Assembly (NCBI GenBank): GCA_002839155.1
Contig: PGXM01000003.1
Coordinates: 62,001-126,000, forward strand
Direction: 5' to 3'
From: Tenericutes bacterium HGW-Tenericutes-1
GTDB lineage: Bacteria > Bacillota_I > Bacilli_A > Izemoplasmatales > Hujiaoplasmataceae
Length of the DNA: 64,000 nt
Of the stretch, positions 52,396-61,936 are shown in pieces (the first letter of the stretch is position 1; every line of letters begins with the position of its first letter). The notes under the pieces are model-generated. The model saw nothing but the letters and a program-made list of their open reading frames with translations. It had not been told where the DNA came from and made no database searches. The position numbers and the translations under genes were made by a program.

Positions 52396-53631
52396 TTAAA
52401 TATGTTTTTTAAGAATTTTAACTAGTCGTTCAATTTCTGTTAATTTAACCGAACTTAAGGCAATACGAATCATTCCAGGCATGGCAATGATAAAAACCCC
52501 ATCGCTCACTAAATCTTTGAAGATATTTTGGTTCGTTGTTTCAACACCGACAAAGAATCCGCCCCCATAAGGAAGCATCTTTAATCCTTCTTTGTCCGCA
52601 ACTTGATGGAACACTTCAATTCTTTTTCTTAATAAATCTTTCGCAACTTCGACTTCAGAAATAAATTTTTGTTTTATATCAGGATTAGAGAAAATTTTAC
52701 CAATAACAGACATCGCTGGACGGCTAACGCTTGAAAAACGAGCACGAACTGAATAATCACCTACACGATTAAATTCATCCATAATCGCTTTAGATTTAGA
52801 AATTCCTAATTGTGCGCCAATACGGAATCCATACATAGAGAAGGTTTTGCTACCACTAAACGCAATAATCGCTAATATTTTATCATCGAGATCTAAAAAC
52901 GCTTCATAGACATCTCTGGATTGATCATGTTCTTTCATTTGATAATCGATATAGGCACTATCATGTAATAAAATTACAGGAATATCCATTCTTGAGATTT
53001 CATTGAGAACAGAAATAACACCTTTCCAATCTTGTTTCGTTAAACAGAAACCCGTTGGATTATTACAGGGGTCATTTAAAATTAAAAACAAACGATTTTG
53101 ACGCGTTGCTAAAGACTTCGCTTTTTCTTCAAAATCTTTTAAATTGAAATGATAATTTTCATCATATAATTGGAAAGTTTCAACCCCAACATGGGCTTCT
53201 TCTGCGATATTTTCATAAGGCGTCCAATAATAGTTCGGAACGAGCATCGATTGACCGAAATCGTTAAAGTTATAAAGTGAGTTACTTAACGCTCCAGATC
53301 CTCCCGTTGTCGGTATCACTGAAATATGGAATTTTTCCATCATTGATGCTTTATGTTTTCCAAAAACCCAATCAACAACGCCATTCGAAAACTCTTTTGT
53401 GCCATTCACAGGTGCATAAAAATACATTTCTGAATCTGATAAACCTTTCAGTAGTTCTTCAACTTGGATAAATTTAAAAAGTTTTCCATCCTCTTTGTGA
53501 AGCATTCCTACTGTCGCGTCGATAACCTCAGGATTTAATGCTTTCGCTGCCTTGGCTTCTTGCGAAATTTTTAAGATGTTAGATTCCATGACTTTATTTA
53601 AGGCATGGTTTCCAACGATGTGATTCGTCAT
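52396..53631 (-). CDS. Class I/II aminotransferase, probably aromatic/aspartate type
   Basis: The 411-residue PLP enzyme shows TTGGSGALSNSLYNF, NDPCNNPTGFCLT, HDSAYIDY and the PLP Lys in FSGSKTFSMYGFRIG, ending in a substrate-Arg motif (GMIRIALSS). It resembles aspartate/aromatic aminotransferases. No other aminotransferase of this type lies near the shikimate cluster, so it may make tyrosine from the TyrA product (inference). It follows purA by 16 bases on the minus strand. Confidence 0.88.
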   Translation of the reverse strand: MTNHIVGNHALNKVMESNILKISQEAKAAKALNPEVIDATVGMLHKEDGKLFKFIQVEELLKGLSDSEMYFYAPVNGTKEFSNGVVDWVFGKHKASMMEKFHISVIPTTGGSGALSNSLYNFNDFGQSMLVPNYYWTPYENIAEEAHVGVETFQLYDENYHFNLKDFEEKAKSLATRQNRLFLILNDPCNNPTGFCLTKQDWKGVISVLNEISRMDIPVILLHDSAYIDYQMKEHDQSRDVYEAFLDLDDKILAIIAFSGSKTFSMYGFRIGAQLGISKSKAIMDEFNRVGDYSVRARFSSVSRPAMSVIGKIFSNPDIKQKFISEVEVAKDLLRKRIEVFHQVADKEGLKMLPYGGGFFVGVETTNQNIFKDLVSDGVFIIAMPGMIRIALSSVKLTEIERLVKILKKHI

Positions 53632-53646
53632 TTTCTTCCTCCTAAT

Positions 53647-54933
53647 TTATTCAAATATTTGTTTTAAGACGACAGTTTGAGTGCGGTCTGGACCAACAGA
53701 AAATAAGGTGATGGGAACACCTGTTAACTTCTCAATTGTACGAAGATAATTTTTTGCATTTTTTGGTAGTTCATCAAATGATTGAACGCCAGTAATATCT
53801 TCATTCCATCCCGGTAATTCTTGATAAATTGGATTAACACGAATAAAATCCGCATAATTGCCAGGGACATATTCAATAACCTTTCCATCAAGTTCGTAAT
53901 GAGTACATATCTTTAAGGTTTCTAAACCTGAAAGGACATCTAATAACATAATAGCTAAACCGGTTAAACCAGATACCCGTTTTGTATGTTTTAATACAAT
54001 GGTGTCTAACCATCCAATGCGTCTGGGTCTTCCGGTTGTCGTTCCGTATTCATGACCAACTTCTCTTATTTGTCTAGAAATATCATCTTCAAATTCTGTT
54101 GGAAATGCACCGCCGCCAACTCTAGTCGAATACGCTTTTGTAACACCCACAACATCAGTTAACGCCATCGGAGAAATACCTGCATTTAAAGGAACTGATG
54201 CAGCCGAGGGTGAACTACTTGTAACATAAGGGTATGTTCCTTGTTCAATACAAAGCATGACCCCTTGTGCGCCTTCAAATAAAATTCTTTTTCCTGCTTC
54301 TATTTCTTGATTCAATAACAAAGAAGTATCGCAAACATAAGGCGCAATCTTCTTGCCATAGTCGAGATATATTGGATATAATTCATCAAATTCATACATC
54401 TTTTCTCCTAAAGCAGAAAGAAGACGGTTCGTAAAATTCAAATTAGCAAGAAGTCTTTGTTTTAACATATCTGGATGGAGTAAATCACCAATACGAATCC
54501 CGCTTCTAGAGACTTTATCAGTATACGCTGGCCCAATACCTTTTTTAGTTGTTCCAACGGCTTCTGACCCTTTTAAATTTTCTAAGATTCCATCTAAAGC
54601 GATGTGATAAGGCATAATCACATGGGCTCTATCAGAAATATGTAGCTGATAATTTGTTATTCCTAATTTATTTAAACCTTCTAATTCTTGAAAGAAGGAT
54701 TTTGGTTCAATAACCATACCATTAGTCATGTAATTTGTAATTTTTGGATTTAAAATCCCTGAAGGAAGAAAATGCAAAGCAAATTTTTGGTGATTAAAAA
54801 GGATCGTATGTCCTGCGTTATTTCCACCTTGACTACGAACGACGACGTCTGCTTGTGTGGCTAAAAAATCAGTGACTTTTCCTTTACCTTCGTCGCCCCA
54901 TTGGGTTCCTACGACAACAACTAATTTACCCAT
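53647..54933 (-). CDS. purA: Adenylosuccinate synthetase
   Basis: The 428 residues contain the GTP P-loop GTQWGDEGKGKVTD, NNAGHTI, KGIGPAYTDKVSR and TTTGRPRRIGW. PurA makes adenylosuccinate from IMP and Asp; PurB in this window completes AMP synthesis. The gene begins just after a hairpin that follows the FAD-protein gene and is followed closely by the aminotransferase gene. Confidence 0.97.
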   Translation of the reverse strand: MGKLVVVVGTQWGDEGKGKVTDFLATQADVVVRSQGGNNAGHTILFNHQKFALHFLPSGILNPKITNYMTNGMVIEPKSFFQELEGLNKLGITNYQLHISDRAHVIMPYHIALDGILENLKGSEAVGTTKKGIGPAYTDKVSRSGIRIGDLLHPDMLKQRLLANLNFTNRLLSALGEKMYEFDELYPIYLDYGKKIAPYVCDTSLLLNQEIEAGKRILFEGAQGVMLCIEQGTYPYVTSSSPSAASVPLNAGISPMALTDVVGVTKAYSTRVGGGAFPTEFEDDISRQIREVGHEYGTTTGRPRRIGWLDTIVLKHTKRVSGLTGLAIMLLDVLSGLETLKICTHYELDGKVIEYVPGNYADFIRVNPIYQELPGWNEDITGVQSFDELPKNAKNYLRTIEKLTGVPITLFSVGPDRTQTVVLKQIFE

Positions 54934-55007
54934 GAACTCACCCCTCTTGAGAAACCATATACATTATAACACAACCATTCAGTGTTTCAAAGAGTGAAAT
55001 GATGATA

Positions 55008-55037
55008 GAAAAAAGACCGATTTTCATTCGGTCTTTC
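55008..55037 (-). terminator. Terminator after the FAD-dependent protein gene
   Basis: On the minus strand GAAAGACCGA pairs with TCGGTCTTTTTTC around a 7-base loop, with six T at its 3' end. It separates this gene from purA. Confidence 0.88.
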
Positions 55038-55049
55038 ATTTTAAAAATA

Positions 55050-56465
55050 TTAGAATTTTTTAGCGATATCTCTAGCAATCCAGATTCCACTTGCGCCAGC
55101 TTGAGCAAGTCCTCGTGTAATACCAGCACCATCGCCGCCCACATATAAACCAGAAATTTTAGTTTCAAACTCTTTTGAAACTTCAGGTCTTGCGGAATAA
55201 AATTTTGCTTCTACACCATAAAATAAAGTATGTTCTGATGCAATACCAGGGGTAACATGATCTAATGCTTCAATCATTTCAATGATTGATTTCATGGTCT
55301 TGTACGGTAATACAAGCCCTAAATCACCCGGTACAGCTTCTTTTAATGTTGGGACGACAAATCCTTCACGAATACGTTTTTCAGTTGAACGTCGACCATT
55401 TTTTAAGTCTCCATAACGTTGTAAAATAATAGCGCCGTTTGATAACATGTTCGCAAGTCTTGAAACCCCGTGAGCAAATTCGTTTGGTTGATTAAACGGC
55501 TCAGTAAAATTATGACTGACCAGTAATGCAAAATTCGTGTTTTTTGATCCTAGTTTTGAGTTGTTATAAGCATGACCGTTTGCGAGAATGGTACCACTAT
55601 GATTTTCAATAACAACATGCCCTGATGGGTTAGAACAAAAAGTTCTCACTTGTGTTCCCATGCTGGTTCGATAGATAAATTTACCTTCATATAAATGTTG
55701 ATTGATTTCTTCCATGATTTCATCATTTGTTTCAACACGAACACCAATATCAACTCGGTTTGCGTGCATGGGGATATCAAATTTTTGGCAAATATCAGAT
55801 AGCCATTGTGAACCGTCTCTCCCTGGAGTAATCACAACTTTTGTCGCTTTAATAACTTCATTAGTATCTAAAACAACCCCTTGAATCTTATCGTTTTCAA
55901 TGATTAAATCAACGACTTCTGTTTTATGCATCATCGTGATTTTTGTTAAGAGGTCTTCATACATATTTTTAAGAATTTGAAGGTTAATCTCTGTTCCTAA
56001 ATGTCTTACTTTACCACGAAGTAATTTTAAACCCACAGCTAATCCGCGTTTTTCAATAACTCGAACTGCATCCGTTGTTGGGTCGGTAATATTTAACGGG
56101 GCACCAAATTTAATGTTAATTTTATCAACGTAATCAATCAAATCTTCGACGAGTTCATCATCTAAGTAATCAGTCATCCATCCACCATATTCACTTGTAA
56201 TATTGAATTTACCGTCAGAATATGCGCCAGAACCACCAAAACCATTGGTAATTGAGCAAGCTGGAAAACAACCGATTTCACCATCACGACGTGTCGGACA
56301 TTTTTTTAGTTTCTTTTCAAGTATAGGACATCTTCTAGAATAAATATCGTGTCCTTTATCAATTAATAGAATTGATAGCTTAGGATTTTGTTCATATAAC
56401 TCATAGGCAGTCATTGATCCTGCAGGGCCAGCACCGACAATGATAACATCATAAAATTTATCCAT
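55050..56465 (-). CDS. FAD-dependent oxidoreductase (COG2509-like)
   Basis: The ATG at 56465 (471 residues, MDKFYDVIIVGAGPAG) has GAGGAGG 6 bases upstream; the open frame further upstream is rejected. A dinucleotide-binding motif GAGPAGS is followed by CPTRRDGEIGCFPACSIT and FGGSGAYSDGKFN, then GGDGAGITRGLAQAGASG near the C-terminus, matching the uncharacterised FAD-dependent dehydrogenase family COG2509. The Cys cluster suggests a metal or redox centre. Function unknown beyond FAD binding; it is a single-gene unit next to dnaN. Confidence 0.88.
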   Translation of the reverse strand: MDKFYDVIIVGAGPAGSMTAYELYEQNPKLSILLIDKGHDIYSRRCPILEKKLKKCPTRRDGEIGCFPACSITNGFGGSGAYSDGKFNITSEYGGWMTDYLDDELVEDLIDYVDKINIKFGAPLNITDPTTDAVRVIEKRGLAVGLKLLRGKVRHLGTEINLQILKNMYEDLLTKITMMHKTEVVDLIIENDKIQGVVLDTNEVIKATKVVITPGRDGSQWLSDICQKFDIPMHANRVDIGVRVETNDEIMEEINQHLYEGKFIYRTSMGTQVRTFCSNPSGHVVIENHSGTILANGHAYNNSKLGSKNTNFALLVSHNFTEPFNQPNEFAHGVSRLANMLSNGAIILQRYGDLKNGRRSTEKRIREGFVVPTLKEAVPGDLGLVLPYKTMKSIIEMIEALDHVTPGIASEHTLFYGVEAKFYSARPEVSKEFETKISGLYVGGDGAGITRGLAQAGASGIWIARDIAKKF

Positions 56466-56587
56466 AGACATCCTCCTCAAAAAAACCGATAAGATAATAG
56501 CATTAATTGAGAGATATTGCAACTGGAAAAAGAAAAATGGAGCGTTTCAACTCCATCTCTTTTAATATAATAATAACTTCGGTTTAT

Positions 56588-57712
56588 TTATTCAGTTCTA
56601 ACAGGTAAAATCAATTGAACGAGACCTGGATCTAATTCACCTTCAATTACGAATGGACGGATTTCACCAGTAAATTTAACATATACTTGATCAGAGTTAA
56701 AAGTTTTTAATGCGTCCAAGAAATATTTGGAACTGAAAGCGATACGGATCGGAACACCGATAGGTTTTTCTACAGGTTGAACTTCTTCAACAACTTTACC
56801 AATCTCAGGACTATTGGATGTAATTTCAACACCATTATCGTTTCTTAAATATAATTTAACAATGCTTGCGCTCGTCTCTCTACTTGATAATAAAGCAGCA
56901 CGATCAATTGCTACAAACAAATCGTTTTTGTTAAATTTAATGACGATTGGAAATTCAACTGGAATCAATCTTGATGTTTCAGGGAAATTACCATCAAGTA
57001 ATCTTGATTGGAAAAGGATGTTTCCATATTCAAATAGAATTGATTTGTGATTTAAATGAATTAAAATTTCTTCTAAATTTAATTCTAAAATTTTAATTAA
57101 TTCATCTAAACTTCTACCAGGAATAACAACATTCATGTTATCTAAATTGGTAGGAACATCAATCACTTTTTGACTTAAACGGAAAGAGTCTGTTGCAATG
57201 GCAACCAATCTTTCACCATCAACACGAATATTGACCCCTGTTAAAATAGGACGATTTTCGATTGCTGAAGTTGCAAAAGTCGTTTGTTTGATAATTGATT
57301 TCATCACTTTGGATTCAATCTTAATTGGATTGTCGTTCATCACAAAATCGATGTGAGGATAATCTTCAACATTTAACATATTTAAAGTGATGTCAGATTT
57401 ACCGGCAACAATTTTTAAAACATTATCATCAACAACAGATAACGAAATGACCTCTCCATCGAGTTTTCGAATCAACTCAACAAAATACTTTCCTGGAATT
57501 AAAACTTCTCCTACTTCTTCAACGTGCAAACTTTCATCTTTTAAAGATAATTTAATTGAGATATCAGAATTACTTGTGATCATAATTAATTCGTTTTGAT
57601 ATATCTCTAATTTAATTCCTTGAAGATAAGGTGCAGGTGTTTTAGTAGATAAAGCTTTTTGAGCAACAAGTAAATTATTCAGAAGCACTTCTTTGTTAAT
57701 CGTAAAGTTCAT
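56588..57712 (-). CDS. dnaN: DNA polymerase III sliding clamp (beta subunit)
   Basis: The 374 residues cover the three clamp domains, with MNFTINKEVLLNNLLVAQKAL at the start (in parts), FATSAIENRPILTGVNIR in domain 2 and VQLILPVRTE at the end. It forms the ring holding polymerase III on DNA. GGGAGG precedes the ATG. It follows dnaA by 150 AT-rich bases without a clear terminator, as usual near the origin. Confidence 0.97.
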   Translation of the reverse strand: MNFTINKEVLLNNLLVAQKALSTKTPAPYLQGIKLEIYQNELIMITSNSDISIKLSLKDESLHVEEVGEVLIPGKYFVELIRKLDGEVISLSVVDDNVLKIVAGKSDITLNMLNVEDYPHIDFVMNDNPIKIESKVMKSIIKQTTFATSAIENRPILTGVNIRVDGERLVAIATDSFRLSQKVIDVPTNLDNMNVVIPGRSLDELIKILELNLEEILIHLNHKSILFEYGNILFQSRLLDGNFPETSRLIPVEFPIVIKFNKNDLFVAIDRAALLSSRETSASIVKLYLRNDNGVEITSNSPEIGKVVEEVQPVEKPIGVPIRIAFSSKYFLDALKTFNSDQVYVKFTGEIRPFVIEGELDPGLVQLILPVRTE

Positions 57713-57863
57713 AAACGACCTCCCGTTTTATTGAATAAAGTATTTTTTAATTATTGTTATTATTAGGTGTGTTGAAACTGTTGAAAAAGAAAATCTATCT
57801 ATATAATATTATACCATATATAGCCCTTAAAGTACATAATTATTGTGTAAGAAAGCGTATATT

Positions 57864-59237
57864 TTAGGCCTTTTTTCCACACTTTATTAACAATTTTTCA
57901 ATATCAGTTTTTTTGTTTTGATTGGTCTGAATATCGTTTGTAATTTGTTCAATTGAATAGATAACAGTAGAGTGATCTTTATTGTTAAATATCTGACCAA
58001 TTTTCTTATAAGTAAGATCATAAACCTCTTTTAAAATATACATTGATACTTGTCTTGGATAAACATATTGCTTTTGTCTTTTGTTTGATAATAAATCCGT
58101 TGGAGTTATATGATAATAAGAACTAACAATATCTAGTATGGTATTAAAATTACCATCATTCATTGATTTGTTTGAAATATTTTTTGAATTAATAAGATTT
58201 TTTAAAGATTCTTCAGCGTTTTGAATAGTGAAAGCATAATCAAATGCTGTACAGTAGAATAACACACGCTTAAGTGCGCCTTCAAGTTCACGCACATTGT
58301 TATCAAAGATACTTGCGATATATTCTAAGACTGCATCAGGAATTAAGTTAGGATCTGACGTTTCTGCTTGTAATTTCTTTTTTAAAATTAAGATACGGTG
58401 ATCTAAATTTGGCCGGTTGATGTCAACAGATAAACCCCATTGGAATCTACTAGTTAAACGCGACATTATATCAAATAATTCGGGGGCAGGACGGTCTGAA
58501 GTAATAACAATCTGCTTATTAGCTTCTTTTAATTTTTCGAAGATTTTAAAGAACTCAAGTTGAGATTGTGTTTTTCCTGCTAAAAATTGAATATCGTCAA
58601 CGAGTAAAATATCAACGTTTTCATATTTTTTAGAAAACTCATCAAATGATTTTCTTTGTGAAGCTCTCGCATAATCTTCGATAAATTGATCGGTTTTTGC
58701 ATATAAAACACGTTTGTTAATATCATTTTCTAAGATATAGTTACCAACGCATTGCATTAAGTGTGTTTTTCCTAATCCGACATCACCAAAGATGTAGAGT
58801 GGATTAGCAATTTCACCAGGTTGATCAGCTACTTTAATTGCGGAAGTATAAGCTAATCGATTAGATGCTCCTACGACGAAATTATCGAAGGTGTAAGAAT
58901 TGTTTAAACCTGTTTTATACTTATTTTCTAATCCTGATTCAGGAGAATTGATATTATACGTTGTTTTTGACAATTCTTCAGAGGCTTGTTCTTTGGTAAT
59001 AATTTTAAATAAATGTTTTTCTGTAACTAGATCGTTTAACATTGCATTTAATCTATTCAAATAGAAGGTGTCGATTTTGCTTTTAACGAAAGAATTAGGC
59101 GCAACAAGATAAATGTTGTTATTGACAACTTTAAAGATGCCATTAATCGCGCCAAATGTTTCGTTGAAGACGTCTTCTTCGAGGGTTATTTTTAATTTGG
59201 ATTTGATGTTTTCCCAAAGGTTTTCGTAATTGTCCAT
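57864..59237 (-). CDS. dnaA: Chromosomal replication initiator DnaA
   Basis: The 457 residues have domain I (NLWENIKSKLKITLEEDVF), the AAA+ Walker A GDVGLGKTHLM (151-161), ILLVDDIQFLAGK, and the C-terminal DNA-binding signature YKKIGQIFNNKDHSTVIYS. DnaA opens the origin at the boxes directly upstream. It is divergent from rpmH with oriC between. Confidence 0.98.
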   Translation of the reverse strand: MDNYENLWENIKSKLKITLEEDVFNETFGAINGIFKVVNNNIYLVAPNSFVKSKIDTFYLNRLNAMLNDLVTEKHLFKIITKEQASEELSKTTYNINSPESGLENKYKTGLNNSYTFDNFVVGASNRLAYTSAIKVADQPGEIANPLYIFGDVGLGKTHLMQCVGNYILENDINKRVLYAKTDQFIEDYARASQRKSFDEFSKKYENVDILLVDDIQFLAGKTQSQLEFFKIFEKLKEANKQIVITSDRPAPELFDIMSRLTSRFQWGLSVDINRPNLDHRILILKKKLQAETSDPNLIPDAVLEYIASIFDNNVRELEGALKRVLFYCTAFDYAFTIQNAEESLKNLINSKNISNKSMNDGNFNTILDIVSSYYHITPTDLLSNKRQKQYVYPRQVSMYILKEVYDLTYKKIGQIFNNKDHSTVIYSIEQITNDIQTNQNKKTDIEKLLIKCGKKA

Positions 59238-59531
59238 GTGTATACCTCATATCATACATAAAATATAACACAGAGTGATGGAAATTGGTTCATGAAGTTT
59301 TCCACAAAAAATGTGGAGAAAACTATAAATTAATCATCTAAATCAACACATAATGTGGAAAAAATACCGCGTGTTATAGCCAAGATTGTGAGTTTTCCAC
59401 AGTGGTTGAAAACCGCTTTTCCTCACCCTTTGGGGAAAACGTAAAAGAGCTGTTTTAGATTGAAAATTAGCCAAAATTCAATTGTGGAAAAAAAACGAAA
59501 AAAAAGTATTTTAATCTCAGTTATTTATTTG
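59238..59531. other. Replication origin region oriC
   Basis: The 365-base gap between dnaA and rpmH holds five DnaA-box-like 9-mers: TTTTCCACA at 59298-59306 (+), TTCTCCACA at 59312-59320 (-), TTTTCCACA at 59354-59362 (-), 59393-59401 (+) and 59483-59491 (-). They vary from the classical TTATCCACA at one position. The first two face each other around five A. A very AT-rich stretch (59487-59531) follows and would suit duplex opening. The rpmH promoter ends the gap. Confidence 0.88.
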
Positions 59532-59560
59532 TTGACAGATACCCTAAAATCATCTATAAT
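59532..59560 (+). promoter_or_regulatory. Promoter of the rpmH-rnpA operon
   Basis: A perfect -35 TTGACA (59532-59537) and perfect -10 TATAAT (59555-59560) are 17 bases apart, a very strong sigma-A promoter as expected for ribosomal protein L34. Confidence 0.9.
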
Positions 59561-59602
59561 AATGTAGCATGGTTTTTGGATCAGAAACAGGAGGTGTTGA
59601 AC

Positions 59603-59746
59603 ATGAAACAAACATTTCAACCTAGCAAGATTAAACGCGTAAGAACCCATGGTTTCTTAGCAAGAATGGCAAGTGCCACCGGTCGTAAAGTTCTAGCGAG
59701 ACGCCGCGCAGCTGGCCGCAAATCACTGACCGTATCCGACCGTTAA
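59603..59746 (+). CDS. rpmH: 50S ribosomal protein L34
   Basis: The 47-residue basic protein starts [18 protein letters not shown] and ends [10 protein letters not shown], with the family core [26 protein letters not shown] precedes the ATG. It is the first gene leading right from oriC. Confidence 0.97.
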   Translation: MKQTFQPSKIKRVRTHGFLARMASATGRKVLARRRAAGRKSLTVSDR

Positions 59747-59782
59747 AACATCATAAAAAACACCAACTTATAATAATACCCG

Positions 59783-59825
59783 AAATCACCAGAATATTAT
59801 AGTTATTGGTGATTTTTGTTTTTTC
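59783..59825 (+). terminator. Attenuator-like hairpin between rpmH and rnpA
   Basis: AAATCACCA (59783-59791) pairs with TGGTGATTT (59807-59815) and is followed by TTGTTTTTT. As rnpA follows at once without a new promoter that I can see, it is probably a partial terminator that lowers rnpA expression relative to L34. Confidence 0.65.
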
Positions 59826-59840
59826 TAAGGGGAGATTATC

Positions 59841-60176
59841 GTGAACAAAGATTTTCACGTAAAGAAAAGTACGGAAATCGAAAAAATCATAAAGGCTAAA
59901 ATAAGTGTTGGAGATCAATATTTTGTTGTATATAAACAAGAAAACCATGACAATCTCCATATGCGGTTTGCCATCAGTGTTCCTAAAAAATATGGAAACG
60001 CTGTAGAGCGAAATAAAATGAAACGACGGATTCGAGAAGTTGTTTCAAAACTTGCATTTTTTAAGCACTATGATTTTTTTATCGTTGTTAAATCATCAGC
60101 TTCAAAACTCGATTTTAAAGCAATATCAGATGATTTATATAAATTATTCGCGCGTGCGAAAATATTAGAGGTATGA
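59841..60176 (+). CDS. rnpA: Ribonuclease P protein component
   Basis: The 111 residues start at GTG, with AAGGGGAG 6 bases upstream. The RNase P protein signature ERNKMKRRIREVV is present, preceded by RFAISVPKKYGNAV. It binds the catalytic RNA for tRNA 5' processing. It lies 8 bases before yidC. Confidence 0.96.
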   Translation: MNKDFHVKKSTEIEKIIKAKISVGDQYFVVYKQENHDNLHMRFAISVPKKYGNAVERNKMKRRIREVVSKLAFFKHYDFFIVVKSSASKLDFKAISDDLYKLFARAKILEV

Positions 60177-60183
60177 GACTAAC

Positions 60184-61293
60184 ATGAAAAAGAATTGGAT
60201 TTTGACCATTGTAATGGCCGTCGTATTACTCTTCACAATGACTGCTTGCGGCACAAAAACCGGTGAAGTCAGTTATGCAAATTACACCAACATTGTTATT
60301 TTGTCAGAAGCTACAGATGGTAAAACAGTTTCGACTTATAGCAGCGTTATTGTTTTATTAGGTAATGCAACAAGTTATGATAACTATGATAACACAACAC
60401 AAGACGGTTATTTAGTTTGGGAATCAGATAATTACTCAGTAAGAGTTGATTTCGTCGATAATCAAGCAACCGTTAAAACACAAACAGGATTATATCAATC
60501 AGTTTATACGACCCCAATCGGAGAAAAGACCGGAGCTTGGGAATGGGTCATTCTTCAAATTGGTAAATTTACATTTTATGCGAGTAACCTTTTTGGACTA
60601 TTAGGTAATACCTATTATTACTGGGTTGGATTGTTAATTATGACATTAACGATTCGTACATTAGGTTGGCCAATTTATGCTAAAAGTAATGATTTGACAT
60701 TAAAAATGCAAATCGCTCAACCTGAAATTAATAAAATCCAAGAAAAATATAAAGGTCGTACCGATCAAGCATCGCAACAACGCATGCAAATGGAAACCAT
60801 GGAAGTATATAAACGCTATAAAATTAACTTACTTGGTTGTTTAATGCCAATTCTACAAATGCCTATCTTTATCGCAATGTACCAAGTTGTACAAAGATTC
60901 CCATTAACCGGTACTGGTATATTTGGTGATGCATCTGTGGTTATGAATACAACTTTCCTATGGACACACCTTGGTAACACAGCATGGTTAGCAAACTTAC
61001 CACTTGCAATCATTGTTGGTGGAACAATGTTCTTAAGCCAATGGTTAACGACAAAACGTACGGCTGCACAATCCAAAAATAATAGCCGTTATCAATCCGC
61101 TCAACAGCAACAAACTCAAAAGACAATGAAATATATGATGTATTTTATGGTCTTAATGATGGCTTACATCGCGATTGGTAATGCGGGTATCGCGTTCTAC
61201 TGGATTATCGGTAACGTATATCAATTGTTCCAAAGTTATATTAGCCATCGCAAGATGGGTTCTAAAATGGAACAAATGAAAAGCAAGATCTAA
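60184..61293 (+). CDS. yidC: Membrane protein insertase YidC (lipoprotein form)
   Basis: The 369-residue protein has a lipoprotein signal (Cys22 in TMTAC), an extracytoplasmic segment (about 25-120) and five membrane segments of the insertase core: GLLGNTYYYWVGLLIMTLTIR, the PLLQ-like LGCLMPILQMPIFIAMY, and FYWIIGNVYQLFQSYI. It inserts membrane proteins with or without SecYEG. The extracytoplasmic part (VLLGNATSYDNYDN) is larger than in Bacillus SpoIIIJ. Confidence 0.95.
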   Translation: MKKNWILTIVMAVVLLFTMTACGTKTGEVSYANYTNIVILSEATDGKTVSTYSSVIVLLGNATSYDNYDNTTQDGYLVWESDNYSVRVDFVDNQATVKTQTGLYQSVYTTPIGEKTGAWEWVILQIGKFTFYASNLFGLLGNTYYYWVGLLIMTLTIRTLGWPIYAKSNDLTLKMQIAQPEINKIQEKYKGRTDQASQQRMQMETMEVYKRYKINLLGCLMPILQMPIFIAMYQVVQRFPLTGTGIFGDASVVMNTTFLWTHLGNTAWLANLPLAIIVGGTMFLSQWLTTKRTAAQSKNNSRYQSAQQQQTQKTMKYMMYFMVLMMAYIAIGNAGIAFYWIIGNVYQLFQSYISHRKMGSKMEQMKSKI

Positions 61294-61313
61294 TTATTGT
61301 CAGGGGGATACTC

Positions 61314-61934
61314 ATGAAAACAATTCGTTTTGAAGCAAAAGCGATGAACGATGCAACGATCAAATACGCTGCAGAAGAACTAAAAGTTCATAAAGATTAT
61401 ATTGATTTAAAAGTCGTTGAAGAAAAGAATGGTTTTCTTCGTCTAAATAAAACATTTATCGTTGAAGCTTCGATTAAATTCGATGTTGTTAAGGATGGAA
61501 TCAAATATATTCAAACCTTATTAGACAACATGGAAGTTGAAGCTTTTGTCGAAGCAAAGATTGTGGGCGAAAGAGAAATCAGTTTTATCATTAACGCTCA
61601 AGAAAACCCAATCTTAATTGGTAAGAACGGAAAAACACTAGACGCTATCCAAACACTAATTAAAAATTACATTCATGTTTTTACAGAAGAACATTACGTT
61701 ATTTTAGTCGATATTGGCGGATATAAAGAACAACGCAAAAAACAACTAGAAATCTTAGCGACGAAAACCGCTAAAGAGGTTGCGAGAACGAAAGTTCCAG
61801 CAAAATTAGGCAAAATGAACGCTTATGAACGCAGAGTAATTCACACTAAACTAGCGGACTGGCGCGATGTATCGACGGAATCAGAGGGTGAAGAACCCAA
61901 CCGTTTCATCGTCATCAAACCAAAACGCCACTAA
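61314..61934 (+). CDS. jag: RNA-binding protein Jag/KhpB
   Basis: The 206 residues have an N-terminal Jag domain (IRFEAKAMNDATIKYAAEEL), a KH domain (ILIGKNGKTLDAIQTLI) and an R3H domain (KMNAYERRVIHTKLADW). Jag/KhpB regulates envelope and division functions with KhpA. It follows yidC in the conserved rnpA-yidC-jag order, with AGGGGG before the ATG. Confidence 0.95.
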   Translation: MKTIRFEAKAMNDATIKYAAEELKVHKDYIDLKVVEEKNGFLRLNKTFIVEASIKFDVVKDGIKYIQTLLDNMEVEAFVEAKIVGEREISFIINAQENPILIGKNGKTLDAIQTLIKNYIHVFTEEHYVILVDIGGYKEQRKKQLEILATKTAKEVARTKVPAKLGKMNAYERRVIHTKLADWRDVSTESEGEEPNRFIVIKPKRH

Positions 61935-61936
61935 TC

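Noticed and set aside
55050-56522. 490-residue FAD protein starting at 56522
   Set aside because: The FAD-binding strand begins just after the ATG at 56465, which has a strong ribosome binding site.
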